Numbered from the stretch's first letter, positions 17,568 to 27,890 are shown. The stretch: 64,000 nt of DNA from Spirosoma sp. (GCF_026391055.1 NZ_JAPLET010000030.1:248001-312000); one strand, 5' to 3'. The notes: generated by a model not told the origin, from the letters alone. A program made the numbers and translations.

Positions 17568-19001
17568 TTATTTGAACTGGCCCTTTAGCTTCTCAATAAT
17601 ATCACGGGTTTCGGCATGTTTGGCGACCAGATCACTTACCGTTTGTACGGCATGGATGACGGTGCTGTGGTCACGCCCGCCAAAATGGTAGCCAATGGAT
17701 TTCAGCGACAGGTCGGTTTTCTCTTTGGCCAGATACATAGCAATCTGCCGGGGATGAACCAGTTCGCGTTTTCGGCTTTTCGCTTTCAGGTCGGCAATGG
17801 TTACGTTGAAAAAGCTGGCAACGGCTTCCTGAACCGAGTCGATCGTAACTTCCCGATCGGAGTCGACAACGATGTTGCGCAGGGTTTGCTTGGCCAGCTC
17901 AAGGTCGATTTCCCGCCGGTTGAGTGATGCCTGCGCCATCAGCGACACAATGACGCCCTCCAGTTCCCGAACGTTTGTATTGACACTATGCGCCAGGTAC
18001 TCGATCACATTGTCGTCAATATAAATCCCTTCGGCCTGAAGTTTTTTCTGAATGATGGCGATACGGGTTTCGAGGTCGGGCGTCTGCAAATCGGCCGATA
18101 ACCCCCACTTAAAACGCGACAATAGCCGATCTTCCAGCCCGTCCAGTGCCCTCGGTGCCCGGTCGGAGGTCATAATAATCTGCTTACCGGACTGGTGGAG
18201 GTGATTAAAGATGTGGAAGAAAATCTCCTGCGTTTTCTCTTTCTTCTGCAAAAACTGCACATCGTCGATCACCAGCACATCGACCTGCATATAAAACGAG
18301 GTGAAGTCGCGAATACCATCCGAACGGACGGCATTCAGAAACTGGTTCGTAAACTTCTCCGACGTAACATACAGGACAAACTTGCCCTGGTTGTTATTCT
18401 TGATAAAGTTACCGATGGCCTGTACCAAGTGGGTTTTACCCAGCCCCACCCCGCCATAGATCATGAGCGGATTGAACGAGGTTACGCCCGGTCGCTCGGC
18501 AACGGCATAACCTGCCGATCGCGCCAGCCGGTTACAATCACCTTCCACATAATTGTCGAAGGTATAGCTTGGATTCAGGTACGAGTCCAGCGTTAGCGAA
18601 TCGAGGTCTTTGAGCTGGAACGGACTCTTCAGAATATCGGGGTTGACATTGTCCGGCTTGGAGGTGTGCGTCGATTTGGTAGTGGGCACATTAACCGTAA
18701 GCGGCCGGTTCTGCTCGTTGCCTTTATCGACAATGATGGAGTATTCGAGCTGGCCATCGCGTCCAATAGCGGTGTCAAGGGCTTTACGCAGGGCGTGTAC
18801 GAAGTTTTCCTCCAGCCATTCGTAGAAAAACTCACTCGGTACCTGAATGGTCAGGACATGACCATTTAGCCGCAGGGGAACAATTGGCTCGAACCATGTA
18901 TTAAAACTCTGTTCGGGGACAATCTCCCGTATGACATTCAGACAGCGATTCCACACCGTCGTTACTTCACGCTGCATGCCGGTCTGAGGAGTTACATTCA
19001 C
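17568..19001 (-). CDS. dnaA: Chromosomal replication initiator DnaA
   Basis: This 477-residue protein has all DnaA domains: N-terminal domain I (VWNRCLNVIREIVPEQSFNTWF), a short linker, the AAA+ core with Walker A GGVGLGKT (183-190) and Walker B VLVIDDVQF (242-250), and the C-terminal DNA-binding helix-turn-helix with the signature HPRQIAMYLAKEKTDLSLK and GGRDHSTVIHA. It unwinds oriC with ATP. The track start is GTG at 19001; an internal ATG (Met9) is an alternative. There is no dnaN neighbour and no cluster of DnaA boxes next to it. Confidence 0.98.
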   Translation of the reverse strand: MNVTPQTGMQREVTTVWNRCLNVIREIVPEQSFNTWFEPIVPLRLNGHVLTIQVPSEFFYEWLEENFVHALRKALDTAIGRDGQLEYSIIVDKGNEQNRPLTVNVPTTKSTHTSKPDNVNPDILKSPFQLKDLDSLTLDSYLNPSYTFDNYVEGDCNRLARSAGYAVAERPGVTSFNPLMIYGGVGLGKTHLVQAIGNFIKNNNQGKFVLYVTSEKFTNQFLNAVRSDGIRDFTSFYMQVDVLVIDDVQFLQKKEKTQEIFFHIFNHLHQSGKQIIMTSDRAPRALDGLEDRLLSRFKWGLSADLQTPDLETRIAIIQKKLQAEGIYIDDNVIEYLAHSVNTNVRELEGVIVSLMAQASLNRREIDLELAKQTLRNIVVDSDREVTIDSVQEAVASFFNVTIADLKAKSRKRELVHPRQIAMYLAKEKTDLSLKSIGYHFGGRDHSTVIHAVQTVSDLVAKHAETRDIIEKLKGQFK

Positions 19002-19280
19002 GGGTTTATACTTCTGTTACGTTGGGGGCCGTCAAAAAAGGGAGACAAATGTATGAAAATATCTGACCGGCCCATACTGCCTAGGTCACGTTTTTCTGAC
19101 TTATTGGTCATTCTTTTAATGGTATGCTAAAAATACGCTATTCGAACAGAAGGGCAATGCCGGATGAAAATACCTTTGAATAATGCAATCGGGCTTATAG
19201 CAAATGCGTGAAATTTTTGCCTTATCTCTGTAAAAAAGAAAAACAGTACTTTTACCGGTATCTCGCACTAAACAAACCTG
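19002..19280. other. dnaA-mutA divergent intergenic region
   Basis: This 279-bp divergent gap holds promoters for dnaA and the mutase genes. TACATTTG (19046-19053, minus) and TACCTTTG (19171-19178, plus) match the -7 consensus, though neither has an obvious -33 TTTG. I scanned for TTATCCACA-type DnaA boxes and found no cluster, and no cobalamin-riboswitch-like B12 box. Confidence 0.5.
19046..19053 (-). promoter_or_regulatory. Putative dnaA -7 box TACATTTG
   Basis: On the minus strand TACATTTG matches TAnnTTTG about 45 nt before the GTG start of dnaA. No -33 partner was recognised, so this is tentative. Confidence 0.4.
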
Positions 19281-20627
19281 ATGGTGTCTTCTTTTTCAAC
19301 GATATTCCCTTCCACCAGCAAATCAGACTGGATGGCGCAAGTACTCAAAGAGCTTAAGCCCGCTCAAAATGGCGCTGAGGCCATGGAAAGTCTTCGCTGG
19401 CACAGCCCGGAGGGATTTAGCCTTGACCCTTACTTTACCGCCGAGGAACTAACAGGAACGACTTCGGTAAAAACGGTACAAGCGGCCCAAAAGCAGCTGC
19501 CGGGATGGCTCAACGCTCCGGAAAGACTGGTTACCGGCGACAAATCAGATAACGAGGGGCTGCGGAACGCCCTTGCTCAGGGTGCCGATGCACTTGTGCT
19601 GTCGATGCCCGCGCATATCAACTGGACAACCGAGAATCTTACCCGTTTATTGAACGGCATAAAACTGAGCGACATACCGGTTTTCGTCCGGCTACCTGCC
19701 GAGCAGACTGCTCACTTCATACAGGACCTCAAAAGCGTAGCTCCTTATCAGCTTAAAGGTGGCCTGTTGACTGCTATCAGCGAGTCGACCGCAACCATAA
19801 CCCGCCAGACACTCGACTCACCCCAGTTTCGTACTATCTGCGCCAGTGGTCACGCGTTTCATAATGCCGGAGCCACGGCCACGCAGGAACTGGCCTTTAC
19901 CCTGGCTTCATTAACTGATACCTACGATCAGCTGACCGATGCCGGACTGGCCCTTGAGCAGCTCATTCCCAAAACGGTAGTGTCGATGTCGATAGGTACC
20001 AGTTTTTTTCTTGAAATTGCCAAACTTCGGGCCCTGCGTGTGTTACTAAACCGCCTGATAGCGGCTTATTCCCCATCAATCAGGCAGTCGACTTTCTTTA
20101 TTCACGGCCAGACATCGACGTTTTACGATGCTGCGGCCACGCCCAATACTAACCTGCTTCGGGCTACTACTGAGGCTATGGCCGCCGTTATAGGTGGGTG
20201 CGATGCACTGACCGTACACCCATACGATGCCGTTTTGGGCACTTCGGCCGATTCCGATCTATCTACCCGCATGGCACGGAACATCTCACTTCTGTTGCGG
20301 GATGAATGTTATCTGGATAAAGTGGCCGACCCGGCAGCTGGCTCGTACTACATAGAAATCCTGACCGATAAACTGGTCGAATCCGCCTGGACGCTCTTTC
20401 TGACAGTCGAAGAAAAGGGCGGGTATGCCAAAGCCATCTCCGCTGGATTCATACAAACTGAACTGGACAAAGCTTATCAGGAAAAGGTTGAGGCAGTACA
20501 GGCGGGCAAGGTGCTGGTGGGGGTTACGAAGTTTCGATTCAACGAACCCGGCTCTGCGTCCTATAAGCCGCCGATAGCTCCTGAAACAGCATTGCCATAC
20601 CGTCGATTAGCTCAACCATTTGAATAA
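19281..20627 (+). CDS. mutA: Methylmalonyl-CoA mutase small (beta) subunit
   Basis: This 448-residue protein is a methylmalonyl-CoA mutase-type TIM-barrel chain lacking the C-terminal B12-binding domain, as expected for the small subunit of the heterodimer. Family landmarks include RWHSPEGFSLDPYFTAEEL, ASGHAFHNAGATATQELAF, the IGTSFFLEIAKLRALRVL helix and DPAAGSYYIEILTDKLVESA. It pairs with the catalytic large subunit encoded 21 bp downstream. The two interconvert methylmalonyl-CoA and succinyl-CoA in propionate metabolism. Confidence 0.95.
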   Translation: MVSSFSTIFPSTSKSDWMAQVLKELKPAQNGAEAMESLRWHSPEGFSLDPYFTAEELTGTTSVKTVQAAQKQLPGWLNAPERLVTGDKSDNEGLRNALAQGADALVLSMPAHINWTTENLTRLLNGIKLSDIPVFVRLPAEQTAHFIQDLKSVAPYQLKGGLLTAISESTATITRQTLDSPQFRTICASGHAFHNAGATATQELAFTLASLTDTYDQLTDAGLALEQLIPKTVVSMSIGTSFFLEIAKLRALRVLLNRLIAAYSPSIRQSTFFIHGQTSTFYDAAATPNTNLLRATTEAMAAVIGGCDALTVHPYDAVLGTSADSDLSTRMARNISLLLRDECYLDKVADPAAGSYYIEILTDKLVESAWTLFLTVEEKGGYAKAISAGFIQTELDKAYQEKVEAVQAGKVLVGVTKFRFNEPGSASYKPPIAPETALPYRRLAQPFE

Positions 20628-20648
20628 ACTTTAGTCACCGTACCTGTC

Positions 20649-22823
20649 ATGAGACCCGACTTTAAGACCATCCAACTCTCCCCGACGGCCGATAATGCCT
20701 TACCCGATGATCAACTCTCGTCCGTGCGTTCCGACCGTGCCTTCCCGACTGCCGAGGGCATCAAATTGAAGCCGCATTTCACACGGACCGACCTGCAGGC
20801 TGCCGATCACCTGAACTATGCGGCCGGCATTCCGCCGTTTCTGCGGGGGCCATACGCCAGCATGTACGTCCGTCAGCCCTGGACAATCCGCCAGTATGCC
20901 GGCTTTTCGACCGCCGAAGCCTCAAACGCTTTTTACCGGCGTAATCTGGCCGCCGGTCAGAAGGGCTTATCCGTGGCCTTTGACCTGGCGACTCATCGGG
21001 GTTACGACTCCGATCACCCACGTGTGATAGGCGACGTAGGCAAGGCCGGGGTAGCGATTGATTCGGTCGAAGACATGAAAATCCTGTTCGACCAGATACC
21101 CCTCGACCAGATGTCGGTGTCGATGACGATGAATGGGGCCGTACTGCCCATTATGGCCTTTTTTATCGTAGCTGCCGAAGAGCAGGGCGTGCCACCGGAA
21201 AAACTGGCGGGTACAATTCAAAATGACATTCTGAAAGAGTTCATGGTCCGGAATACCTATATCTACCCACCGGAGCCATCCATGCGCCTTGTGGGCGATA
21301 TTTTTTCGTACACGGCCCGGCACATGCCTAAGTTCAACTCCATCAGTATCAGCGGCTATCACATGCATGAAGCGGGCGCACCAGCACAGCTTGAACTAGC
21401 CTACACCTTGGCGGATGGACTTGAGTATATCCGAACGGGCCTGCGGGCGGACATGGGTATCGACGATTTTGCTCCACGTCTGTCGTTCTTCTGGGGTATT
21501 GGCATGAATCACTTCATGGAGATTGCCAAGCTCCGGGCGGGGCGACTGCTCTGGGCCAAAATTGTAAAGCAGTTCGACCCGAAAAACGCAAAGTCACTCG
21601 CCTTACGCACCCACTGCCAGACCTCAGGCTATAGCCTGACTGAGCAGGACCCATTCAATAATGTAGCCCGAACAACCATCGAAGCTCTGGCTGCGGTGCT
21701 CGGGGGTACGCAGAGTCTGCATACCAACTCGCTTGACGAAGCCATTGCGCTGCCAACTGATTTTTCGGCTCGCATTGCCCGGAACACCCAGCTTTATCTA
21801 CAGCATGAAACTGACATCACCCGCGCTGTCGATCCTTGGGGCGGATCGTATTATGTCGAATACCTGACTAAAGAACTGGTCGAAAAAGCATGGGCGCTCA
21901 TTGAAGAAGTAGAACAACTGGGTGGCATGACAAAAGCCATTGAAACAGGTCTGCCAAAACTTCGGATTGAAGAAGCCGCAGCCCGAAAACAGGCCCGTAT
22001 CGACTCCGGCAAAGACATAATTGTGGGCGTCAATCGGTACAAGCCTTCTTCGGAAACAGACATAGAATTACTCAATATCGATAATAAAGCGGTACGTGAA
22101 AGCCAGCTGAACCGACTCAAAGACGTTCGGGCGAAACGGGATAATCAGAAAGTGGAGCAGGCTCTGAATGCCATAACCGAAGCGGCCATGACTCCGCCCC
22201 AACCCTCCCCCGAAACTAATGGGACGGAGAAAAATCTTCTGGCACTCGCTGTAGAAGCAGCCCGGCACCGCGCTACTCTTGGGGAAATTTCTGACGCTAT
22301 GGAAAAAGCATTTGGTCGCCATAAGGCCACCATCCGGGCCGTATCCGGCATCTACTCAGCCGAAGTATCGGACGATGAAAACTTCCGCATCGCCCGCGAA
22401 ATGAGCGACAAATTTGCCGAACTCGACGGTCGGCGACCCCGAATTCTGGTGGCCAAGATGGGCCAGGACGGTCACGATCGGGGTGCCAAGATCATCGCTA
22501 CGAGTTTCGCTGACCTTGGCTTCGACGTCGACATGGGGCCACTTTTCCAGACACCCGACGAGGTAGCCCGGCAGGCGGCAGAAAACGACGTGCATATTGT
22601 GGGCGTATCGAGTCTGGCTGCGGGGCACAAAACGCTGGTGCCGCAACTCATCGATGAGCTGAAAAAGATTGGCCGCGACGATATTATGGTCATTGCCGGG
22701 GGGGTCATCCCGGCGGGCGATTACCAGTATCTGTACGATGCGGGCGTTAAAGGCGTATTTGGTCCCGGCACGGTCATCTCCGTAGCGGCTCAGAAGATTC
22801 TGACGGAGTTGATGGCGGAGTAG
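20649..22823 (+). CDS. mutB: Methylmalonyl-CoA mutase large (alpha, catalytic) subunit
   Basis: This 724-residue protein has the N-terminal catalytic barrel ([36 protein letters not shown], the mutase signature [26 protein letters not shown]) and the C-terminal adenosylcobalamin domain. The DxHxxG motif is GQDGHDRG, with Asp607 and the cobalt-ligating His609. A low-complexity linker ([12 protein letters not shown]) joins the two domains. It is co-transcribed with mutA. Neither the epimerase nor the MeaB/ArgK chaperone gene is in this window. Confidence 0.97.
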   Translation: MRPDFKTIQLSPTADNALPDDQLSSVRSDRAFPTAEGIKLKPHFTRTDLQAADHLNYAAGIPPFLRGPYASMYVRQPWTIRQYAGFSTAEASNAFYRRNLAAGQKGLSVAFDLATHRGYDSDHPRVIGDVGKAGVAIDSVEDMKILFDQIPLDQMSVSMTMNGAVLPIMAFFIVAAEEQGVPPEKLAGTIQNDILKEFMVRNTYIYPPEPSMRLVGDIFSYTARHMPKFNSISISGYHMHEAGAPAQLELAYTLADGLEYIRTGLRADMGIDDFAPRLSFFWGIGMNHFMEIAKLRAGRLLWAKIVKQFDPKNAKSLALRTHCQTSGYSLTEQDPFNNVARTTIEALAAVLGGTQSLHTNSLDEAIALPTDFSARIARNTQLYLQHETDITRAVDPWGGSYYVEYLTKELVEKAWALIEEVEQLGGMTKAIETGLPKLRIEEAAARKQARIDSGKDIIVGVNRYKPSSETDIELLNIDNKAVRESQLNRLKDVRAKRDNQKVEQALNAITEAAMTPPQPSPETNGTEKNLLALAVEAARHRATLGEISDAMEKAFGRHKATIRAVSGIYSAEVSDDENFRIAREMSDKFAELDGRRPRILVAKMGQDGHDRGAKIIATSFADLGFDVDMGPLFQTPDEVARQAAENDVHIVGVSSLAAGHKTLVPQLIDELKKIGRDDIMVIAGGVIPAGDYQYLYDAGVKGVFGPGTVISVAAQKILTELMAE

Positions 22824-22931
22824 AGTTTAACCCATAGCCATCCGTTAATATTTCCTAATTTACTAAACCCAACAGGTAGAGTTTGCCGTATGGTCTCGTT
22901 TGTGAGTCAATAGCCAACACCCTCAACCTGT

Positions 22932-25163
22932 ATGGTAAACCCTTATCTCCTTCTGCTCGCCTACCTGACCAGCCTCTCTCTCTACGCACAAACAGATAAC
23001 TTCGGGTTTGAACAACGTACCGCTACCGGACAGCCCGTTGGCTGGAATAGCCTTAGCAACGATTACCTGTTCACCCTCGATTCGTCGGTAACGCACGGCG
23101 GCCGGTATGCGCTTCAGGTTGCCTATAAAAATAGTGGCACGTTCGGGGGTAGTCACTGGCGGATACCGGCCACCTTTGCGGGCAAAAAACTCACACTGAA
23201 AGCCTTCATCAAAACCAGCGGTACGGGTACTGAGCCAAACACCTACGCAGGCCTGTGGATGCGAATCGACGATGCGGCCAGCAAGGCGCTGGCATTTGAC
23301 AACATGGCCAGCCGGGGTATAAAAGGTACAACCGACTGGCAGCAAGTCACCATTACCCTCGCCATGCCCGACGAAGCCGCCAGTATTCATATGGGGGGAA
23401 TACTGGTCGGCAAAGGAACCGCCTGGTTCGACGATGTTGAACTGACGGTCGATGGAACGCCCGTCGAAAATGCCCCGGTAAAGGTAGTGAAACTCATGAA
23501 AGCCCAGACCGATACAGCTTTTGCCAGTGGTTCGGGCATTGAACTTACTTCACTCACCAAACAGCAAATCGACAACCTGGATTTGCTGGGTAAAGTATGG
23601 GGGTTTGTCAAATACTACCATCCTGCTGTGGCCGAAGGCAAGCATAATATGGATGCCGAACTATTTCGCGTGATGCCTCCCCTATTGAAAGCAACGTCTA
23701 CGACCCAGCGAAACGAAGTGTTACTAAACTGGCTGAACACATTTGGCCCAGTAAAAGCGACCGCCAAAGAGCCCGACACGGCGCAGGCGGTTCTACGCCC
23801 AGATCTCGCCTGGCTTACAGATGTAGCCCGGCTGGGTGAGCCTTTACAGGCACAACTAGCGGCCATTCGGCAAACCAAACGCCCGAACAAGTCCTATTAC
23901 ATCAGCCTGTTTCCGCAGGTGGGCAATCCCGAATTTAAAAATGAACTGCCTTACCGACGGATGACCACACCGGATGCGGGCTACCGGCTTTTGTCGCTCT
24001 ATCGCTACTGGAACATCATTCAGTACTTTTTCCCTTACAAGCACCTCATCGGCGAAGACTGGACCAAGGTTCTGCCGACGTCCATTCCGGCCTTTGTCAA
24101 TGCCCGTGATTCGCTGTCGTATCGACTGGCCGCGCTATCCCTCATCGGACGAATTCACGATACGCACGCCAATGTATGGGGCGACCCAATTATTCGGAAG
24201 GAGTATAAAGGAGCCTTCTTTTCGCCCGTTCAGGTCAGGCATATCGAGAATCAGTTCGTGGTTACTAATTTCTTTAACGACTCGCTGGGCAGATTATCGG
24301 GGCTAAAGCTGGGCGATGTTGTTACCTCTGTCGACGGGGTTTCGACTAGCTCACTCGTGCAACAGCGCAAGCCTTATTATCCCGCTTCGAATGAACCCAC
24401 CCAGCTTCGCGATATTGGTCGTGACCTGTTGTCGGGTCATACAAACACGGTTCGGCTGGAAATTGAGCGAGCAGGAAAAACGCAGACAGTCGTTTTAAAT
24501 CGGTATAAACCAGGGCAGGCGCAGTTCAGCGATCGCATCGATTACAGCAGTTTCCCCAAAGACAGTTGCTATCAGCTCCTCCACCCGGATATTGGGTACC
24601 TATTCCTGGGGAACATAAAGGCCAGCAAACTGCCCGACATCATGCGGCTGTTCAACAGCACCAAAGGTCTGATTATTGATCTGCGGTGCTACCCATCGGA
24701 ATTTGTCGTTTTTTCGCTGGGTAGGTACCTCACTACCCCTAAGCTGTTCGCTAAGTTCACGGCAGGGAGCGTGGAAACGCCCGGCCTTTTCCGATGGCAG
24801 TCGCCCATCTTGGTCGGTGAGCGTGGTGTGCGGGAGGCTTACAAGGGTAAAGTCGTTATTCTAGTCAATGAGATGACCCAAAGTTCGGCGGAGTACCATA
24901 CGATGGCCTTCCGACAAGCACCTGGCGCTATCGTCCTGGGCAGTACAACCGCTGCGGCCGATGGCAACGTCTCTGCTTTCTATTTGCCCGGCGGTCTGTC
25001 AACCATGATCAGCGGCATTGGCGTGAACTATCCGGATAGCCGCGAAACCCAGCGCATTGGCGTAGGGGTAGATGTGGAGATGCGTCCCACCCGTCGGGGC
25101 ATTGAAGCTGGCCGTGACGAACTTCTCGAAAAAGCCATAAGCCTGATCCGGCAAGAGAAGTGA
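22932..25163 (+). CDS. S41-family C-terminal-processing-type peptidase
   Basis: This 743-residue exported protein has a short signal peptide (LLLLAYLTSLSLYAQ). Residues about 20-180 form a galactose-binding-like beta domain (GGRYALQVAYKNSGTFGGSH), then comes a conserved WGFVKYYHPAV region, a PDZ-like part (GLKLGDVVTSVDGVSTSSL) and the S41 peptidase core. The catalytic Ser lies in EMTQSSAEYHTMAF (Ser651/Ser652). Such proteins are periplasmic or surface proteases in Bacteroidota. It is convergent with the LacI-type gene and not clearly part of the glycan locus. Confidence 0.9.
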   Translation: MVNPYLLLLAYLTSLSLYAQTDNFGFEQRTATGQPVGWNSLSNDYLFTLDSSVTHGGRYALQVAYKNSGTFGGSHWRIPATFAGKKLTLKAFIKTSGTGTEPNTYAGLWMRIDDAASKALAFDNMASRGIKGTTDWQQVTITLAMPDEAASIHMGGILVGKGTAWFDDVELTVDGTPVENAPVKVVKLMKAQTDTAFASGSGIELTSLTKQQIDNLDLLGKVWGFVKYYHPAVAEGKHNMDAELFRVMPPLLKATSTTQRNEVLLNWLNTFGPVKATAKEPDTAQAVLRPDLAWLTDVARLGEPLQAQLAAIRQTKRPNKSYYISLFPQVGNPEFKNELPYRRMTTPDAGYRLLSLYRYWNIIQYFFPYKHLIGEDWTKVLPTSIPAFVNARDSLSYRLAALSLIGRIHDTHANVWGDPIIRKEYKGAFFSPVQVRHIENQFVVTNFFNDSLGRLSGLKLGDVVTSVDGVSTSSLVQQRKPYYPASNEPTQLRDIGRDLLSGHTNTVRLEIERAGKTQTVVLNRYKPGQAQFSDRIDYSSFPKDSCYQLLHPDIGYLFLGNIKASKLPDIMRLFNSTKGLIIDLRCYPSEFVVFSLGRYLTTPKLFAKFTAGSVETPGLFRWQSPILVGERGVREAYKGKVVILVNEMTQSSAEYHTMAFRQAPGAIVLGSTTAAADGNVSAFYLPGGLSTMISGIGVNYPDSRETQRIGVGVDVEMRPTRRGIEAGRDELLEKAISLIRQEK

Positions 25164-25207
25164 CACCACGCCCATCAGCGGTTCGATGCAAATCAATACC
25201 CTCTTCG

Positions 25208-26221
25208 CTACGAAACCGCCCGGACAACCAGTTCCGGTTCGAGCATGATCCGATGAAAGCCTGACTCAACTTCGCCCGAATCAAGAACGGATAGTAAAAT
25301 ATCGACGGCTTTGCGGCCAATCTGATACGGATGCTGTTCCACCGACGCCAGGGGCGAGTGGTCCATGTAGGCCGTTAGGGGAAGGTTGGCGAAGCTGACA
25401 AACGAAATGTCAGTATTGATGCACAACCCATTTTTTCGACAAACCTGCATGGCGTCCAGGGCCACATAATCATTGAAAGCCAGTACGGCATCGGGTGGGT
25501 GGCTGGCGCTCAGCAGTTGGGTCATTTTCTGGATGGTATCTTCCGGGCTCAGGTCGACCCGTTTCACCAGCGCATTTTCGACTGGCAGGTTCTCGGCTAG
25601 CAAGGCCTTGATGTAGCCTCTGTACCGATCTTCGCTGGCTACCAGCGGCTGCGGGCCGTTCAGCAGCGCTATTCGTTTGAACCCACGCCCGGCCAGCCAC
25701 CGGGTTGCTTCCATCGCGCCTTTCTCCATGTCGCAGCCTACCTGATGCGTATCGATATTGGGCGGAATCCGGTCGAACAGCACCACCGGAATGCCGCGGT
25801 CGATCAGATCCTGCACATGATCGAACTGCCGCGACTCTTTAGCCACCGACAGCATCACCCCGTCGACCTGAGTTCGGGTCAGCATGGCCAGTATCTGCTG
25901 CTCCCGTTCGAACAGATCGTGCGATTGATACAGGGCTACCGAATACTGGTGCGAAAACGCCAGCTCTTCAACGCCATTGACAACTTCAGAGAAGAAGTTT
26001 TCCCGGATTTCAGGCAGCACCATAGCAAACACGCCAGTTTTACCCCGGCGCAGATTACGGGCTGTCTGGCTGGGCGTGTAGCGCAGTTGGGCCGCCAGGT
26101 CCTGCACCGCTCTGCGCGTCTTCTGCCCGATGCGCGGACTATCCTGAAGTGCCCGCGACACACTGGACGGGGAGATCTTTAATCGACGGGCAATTTCCTT
26201 GATCGTAATCGCTTCTTTCAT
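25208..26221 (-). CDS. LacI-family transcriptional regulator
   Basis: I place the start at the ATG at 26221 (MKEAITIKEIARRLKISPSS) rather than the track start at 26269, because a LacI helix-turn-helix normally begins within the first few residues and a -7 box lies at 26269-26276. The helix-turn-helix and hinge (SVSRALQDSPRIGQKTRRAVQ) precede the periplasmic-binding-protein-like effector domain (GVFAMVLPEIRENFFSEVVNG, IPVVLFDRIPPN, PDAVLAFNDYVALDAM). It is divergent from the oxidoreductase-susC-susD-DUF3472 genes. It very probably represses them and itself through the twin operators in the gap; the ligand is probably a sugar. Confidence 0.93.
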   Translation of the reverse strand: MKEAITIKEIARRLKISPSSVSRALQDSPRIGQKTRRAVQDLAAQLRYTPSQTARNLRRGKTGVFAMVLPEIRENFFSEVVNGVEELAFSHQYSVALYQSHDLFEREQQILAMLTRTQVDGVMLSVAKESRQFDHVQDLIDRGIPVVLFDRIPPNIDTHQVGCDMEKGAMEATRWLAGRGFKRIALLNGPQPLVASEDRYRGYIKALLAENLPVENALVKRVDLSPEDTIQKMTQLLSASHPPDAVLAFNDYVALDAMQVCRKNGLCINTDISFVSFANLPLTAYMDHSPLASVEQHPYQIGRKAVDILLSVLDSGEVESGFHRIMLEPELVVRAVS

Positions 26222-26268
26222 ACGTTGAGCTGATCGCTTGCATAAAATAGCCTTTTCGGCCTTTAACA

Positions 26269-26276
26269 CAAAATTA
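26269..26276 (-). promoter_or_regulatory. Putative -7 box of the lacI-type gene (TAATTTTG)
   Basis: TAATTTTG on the minus strand matches TAnnTTTG, 48 nt before the chosen ATG. The proximal operator copy begins 12 bp upstream and would cover the -33 region, a layout typical of autorepression. Confidence 0.5.
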
Positions 26277-26288
26277 ACGTCAATTTAA

Positions 26289-26326
26289 GACAAACGTTTG
26301 CGCACGGCAGGACAAACGTTTGCGCA
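26289..26326. promoter_or_regulatory. Twin LacI-type operators (GACAAACGTTTGCGCA x2)
   Basis: Two identical 16-bp copies (26289-26304 and 26311-26326) each contain the perfect palindrome CAAACGTTTG. The CG-centred A/T-flanked form is typical of LacI-family sites. Their centres are 22 bp apart, about two helical turns, so two dimers could bind on one face of the DNA. They lie between the divergent regulator and the oxidoreductase-led genes. Confidence 0.85.
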
Positions 26327-26468
26327 GAGTATCGGGCGCATTATTGTCAGCTTCAGCTGTTTCCGGCTATTTAGAATAGAAAGTCTTGCGGCTAACTTCA
26401 GTCATTAATCAATTCGGCCTGACGGTAACCTGTTCAGGCTTGATCTTCTGACTAACCCCTCGTTACTT

Positions 26469-27842
26469 ATGTCTCTTCCAACTCGACGCTCTTTCATTCG
26501 AACGGCGGCCCTGACCACGGCTGCCGTTCCGCTCATGCCTTCGCTCTATACGACCGCTCAGGCTGGCAGTCGACCACCGGCTTTATCAAAAGTACGGCTG
26601 GCCTTCATCGGCGTTGGTCTGCGCGGACGCAACCACCTTCAGCAGGCCCTTTACCGGTCCGATGTCGAAGTGACTGCCCTCTGCGATATTTCGGCCGATG
26701 CCATCGCCAAGTCCAACGCCATGATTGAAAAGGCAGGTCGTAAAATTCCGCCCGCCTATACCAAAGGCGACGAAGCGTTTCTGGACATGCTCAAACGGGA
26801 CGATATCGACGGTGTCGTGATTGCTACCCCCTGGGAATGGCACACGCCCATGGCCGTTGCATCCATGAAAGCGGGTAAATACACCGGACTCGAAGTATCG
26901 GCTACGGTTACGCTGAAGGAGTCGTGGGATCTGGTCAATACGTACGAGAAGACTAAGTCGCACTGCATGCTGCTGGAGAATGTCTGCTACCGGCGCGATG
27001 TCATGGCCATTCTTAACATGGTACGTCAGGGTATGTTCGGCGAGATGACCTACGCGCACTGCGGCTATGAACACGATCTGCGGAACATCAAATTCAACGA
27101 CGGTACCGCCCGTGGCGTCGGCGCTGAATTCGGCGAAAAAGGGTTCTCGGAAGCCCATTGGCGCACCCAGCACTCCGTCGACCGGAACGGCGACCTATAC
27201 CCCACGCACGGCCTGGGGCCGGTGGCCCACTGGCTCAACATCAACCGGGGCAACCAGTTTGTCCGGCTGACGTCCATGGCGACTAAGAGCCGGGGCCTGC
27301 ACAAGTATGTTGTGGACAAAGGCGGGGCCAATCACCCCAATGCCAAAGTGAACTTCAAACTGGGCGACGTGGTGACCACCATGGTCGAATGTGCCAACGG
27401 CGAGAATATCGTCATCATCCACGACACGAACTCGCCCCGCCCCTACTCACTGGGTTTCCGGGCGCAGGGTACGCAGGGAATCTGGATGGACGACGGCGAC
27501 ACCATTTATCTGGAAGGCGTCAGCCCCAAGCCGCACCAATGGGAATCGTTCACCCCGTACCAGGAAAAATACGACCACCCGCTCTGGAAACAGCATGCCG
27601 AAACGGCGCAGAATGCCGGACACGGCGGCATCGACTTTTTCGTGCTGCGCGGCTTCATCGAATCCATCAAAAATCAGGTAGCCCCGCCCATCGACGTCTA
27701 CGATGCCGCGGCCTGGAGTGCCATCAGCCCGCTGTCGGAGCAGAGCATTGCGGGCGGCAGTAAAGCCGTCGACATCCCCGATTTTACCCGTGGCAAATGG
27801 AAGACCAACAAGCCCATCTTCGGCCTTACCGATGTGTACTGA
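26469..27842 (+). CDS. Tat-exported Gfo/Idh/MocA oxidoreductase, GH109-like
   Basis: This 457-residue protein starts with a twin-arginine signal (TRRSFIRTAALTTAAVPLMP), so it is exported folded, probably with bound NAD. The Rossmann domain (RLAFIGVGLRGRNHLQQAL) is followed by the GFO/IDH/MocA segment VVIATPWEWHTPMAVASM. The block LENVCYRRDVMAILNMVRQG with FGEMTYAHCGYEHDLR resembles GH109 enzymes, which cleave alpha-N-acetylgalactosaminides by an NAD-dependent mechanism. A glycosidase role is therefore plausible, but oxidoreductase activity cannot be excluded. It is the first gene of the operon controlled by the twin operators, 49 bp before the susC-like gene. Confidence 0.88.
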   Translation: MSLPTRRSFIRTAALTTAAVPLMPSLYTTAQAGSRPPALSKVRLAFIGVGLRGRNHLQQALYRSDVEVTALCDISADAIAKSNAMIEKAGRKIPPAYTKGDEAFLDMLKRDDIDGVVIATPWEWHTPMAVASMKAGKYTGLEVSATVTLKESWDLVNTYEKTKSHCMLLENVCYRRDVMAILNMVRQGMFGEMTYAHCGYEHDLRNIKFNDGTARGVGAEFGEKGFSEAHWRTQHSVDRNGDLYPTHGLGPVAHWLNINRGNQFVRLTSMATKSRGLHKYVVDKGGANHPNAKVNFKLGDVVTTMVECANGENIVIIHDTNSPRPYSLGFRAQGTQGIWMDDGDTIYLEGVSPKPHQWESFTPYQEKYDHPLWKQHAETAQNAGHGGIDFFVLRGFIESIKNQVAPPIDVYDAAAWSAISPLSEQSIAGGSKAVDIPDFTRGKWKTNKPIFGLTDVY

Positions 27843-27890
27843 TTTTCGGTTGATTTCATAAAGACACCAATCCAACTCCATCTTATTCGT

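Noticed and set aside
19002-19280. Possible oriC next to dnaA
   Set aside because: No cluster of TTATCCACA-like boxes and no clear AT-rich unwinding repeats were seen.
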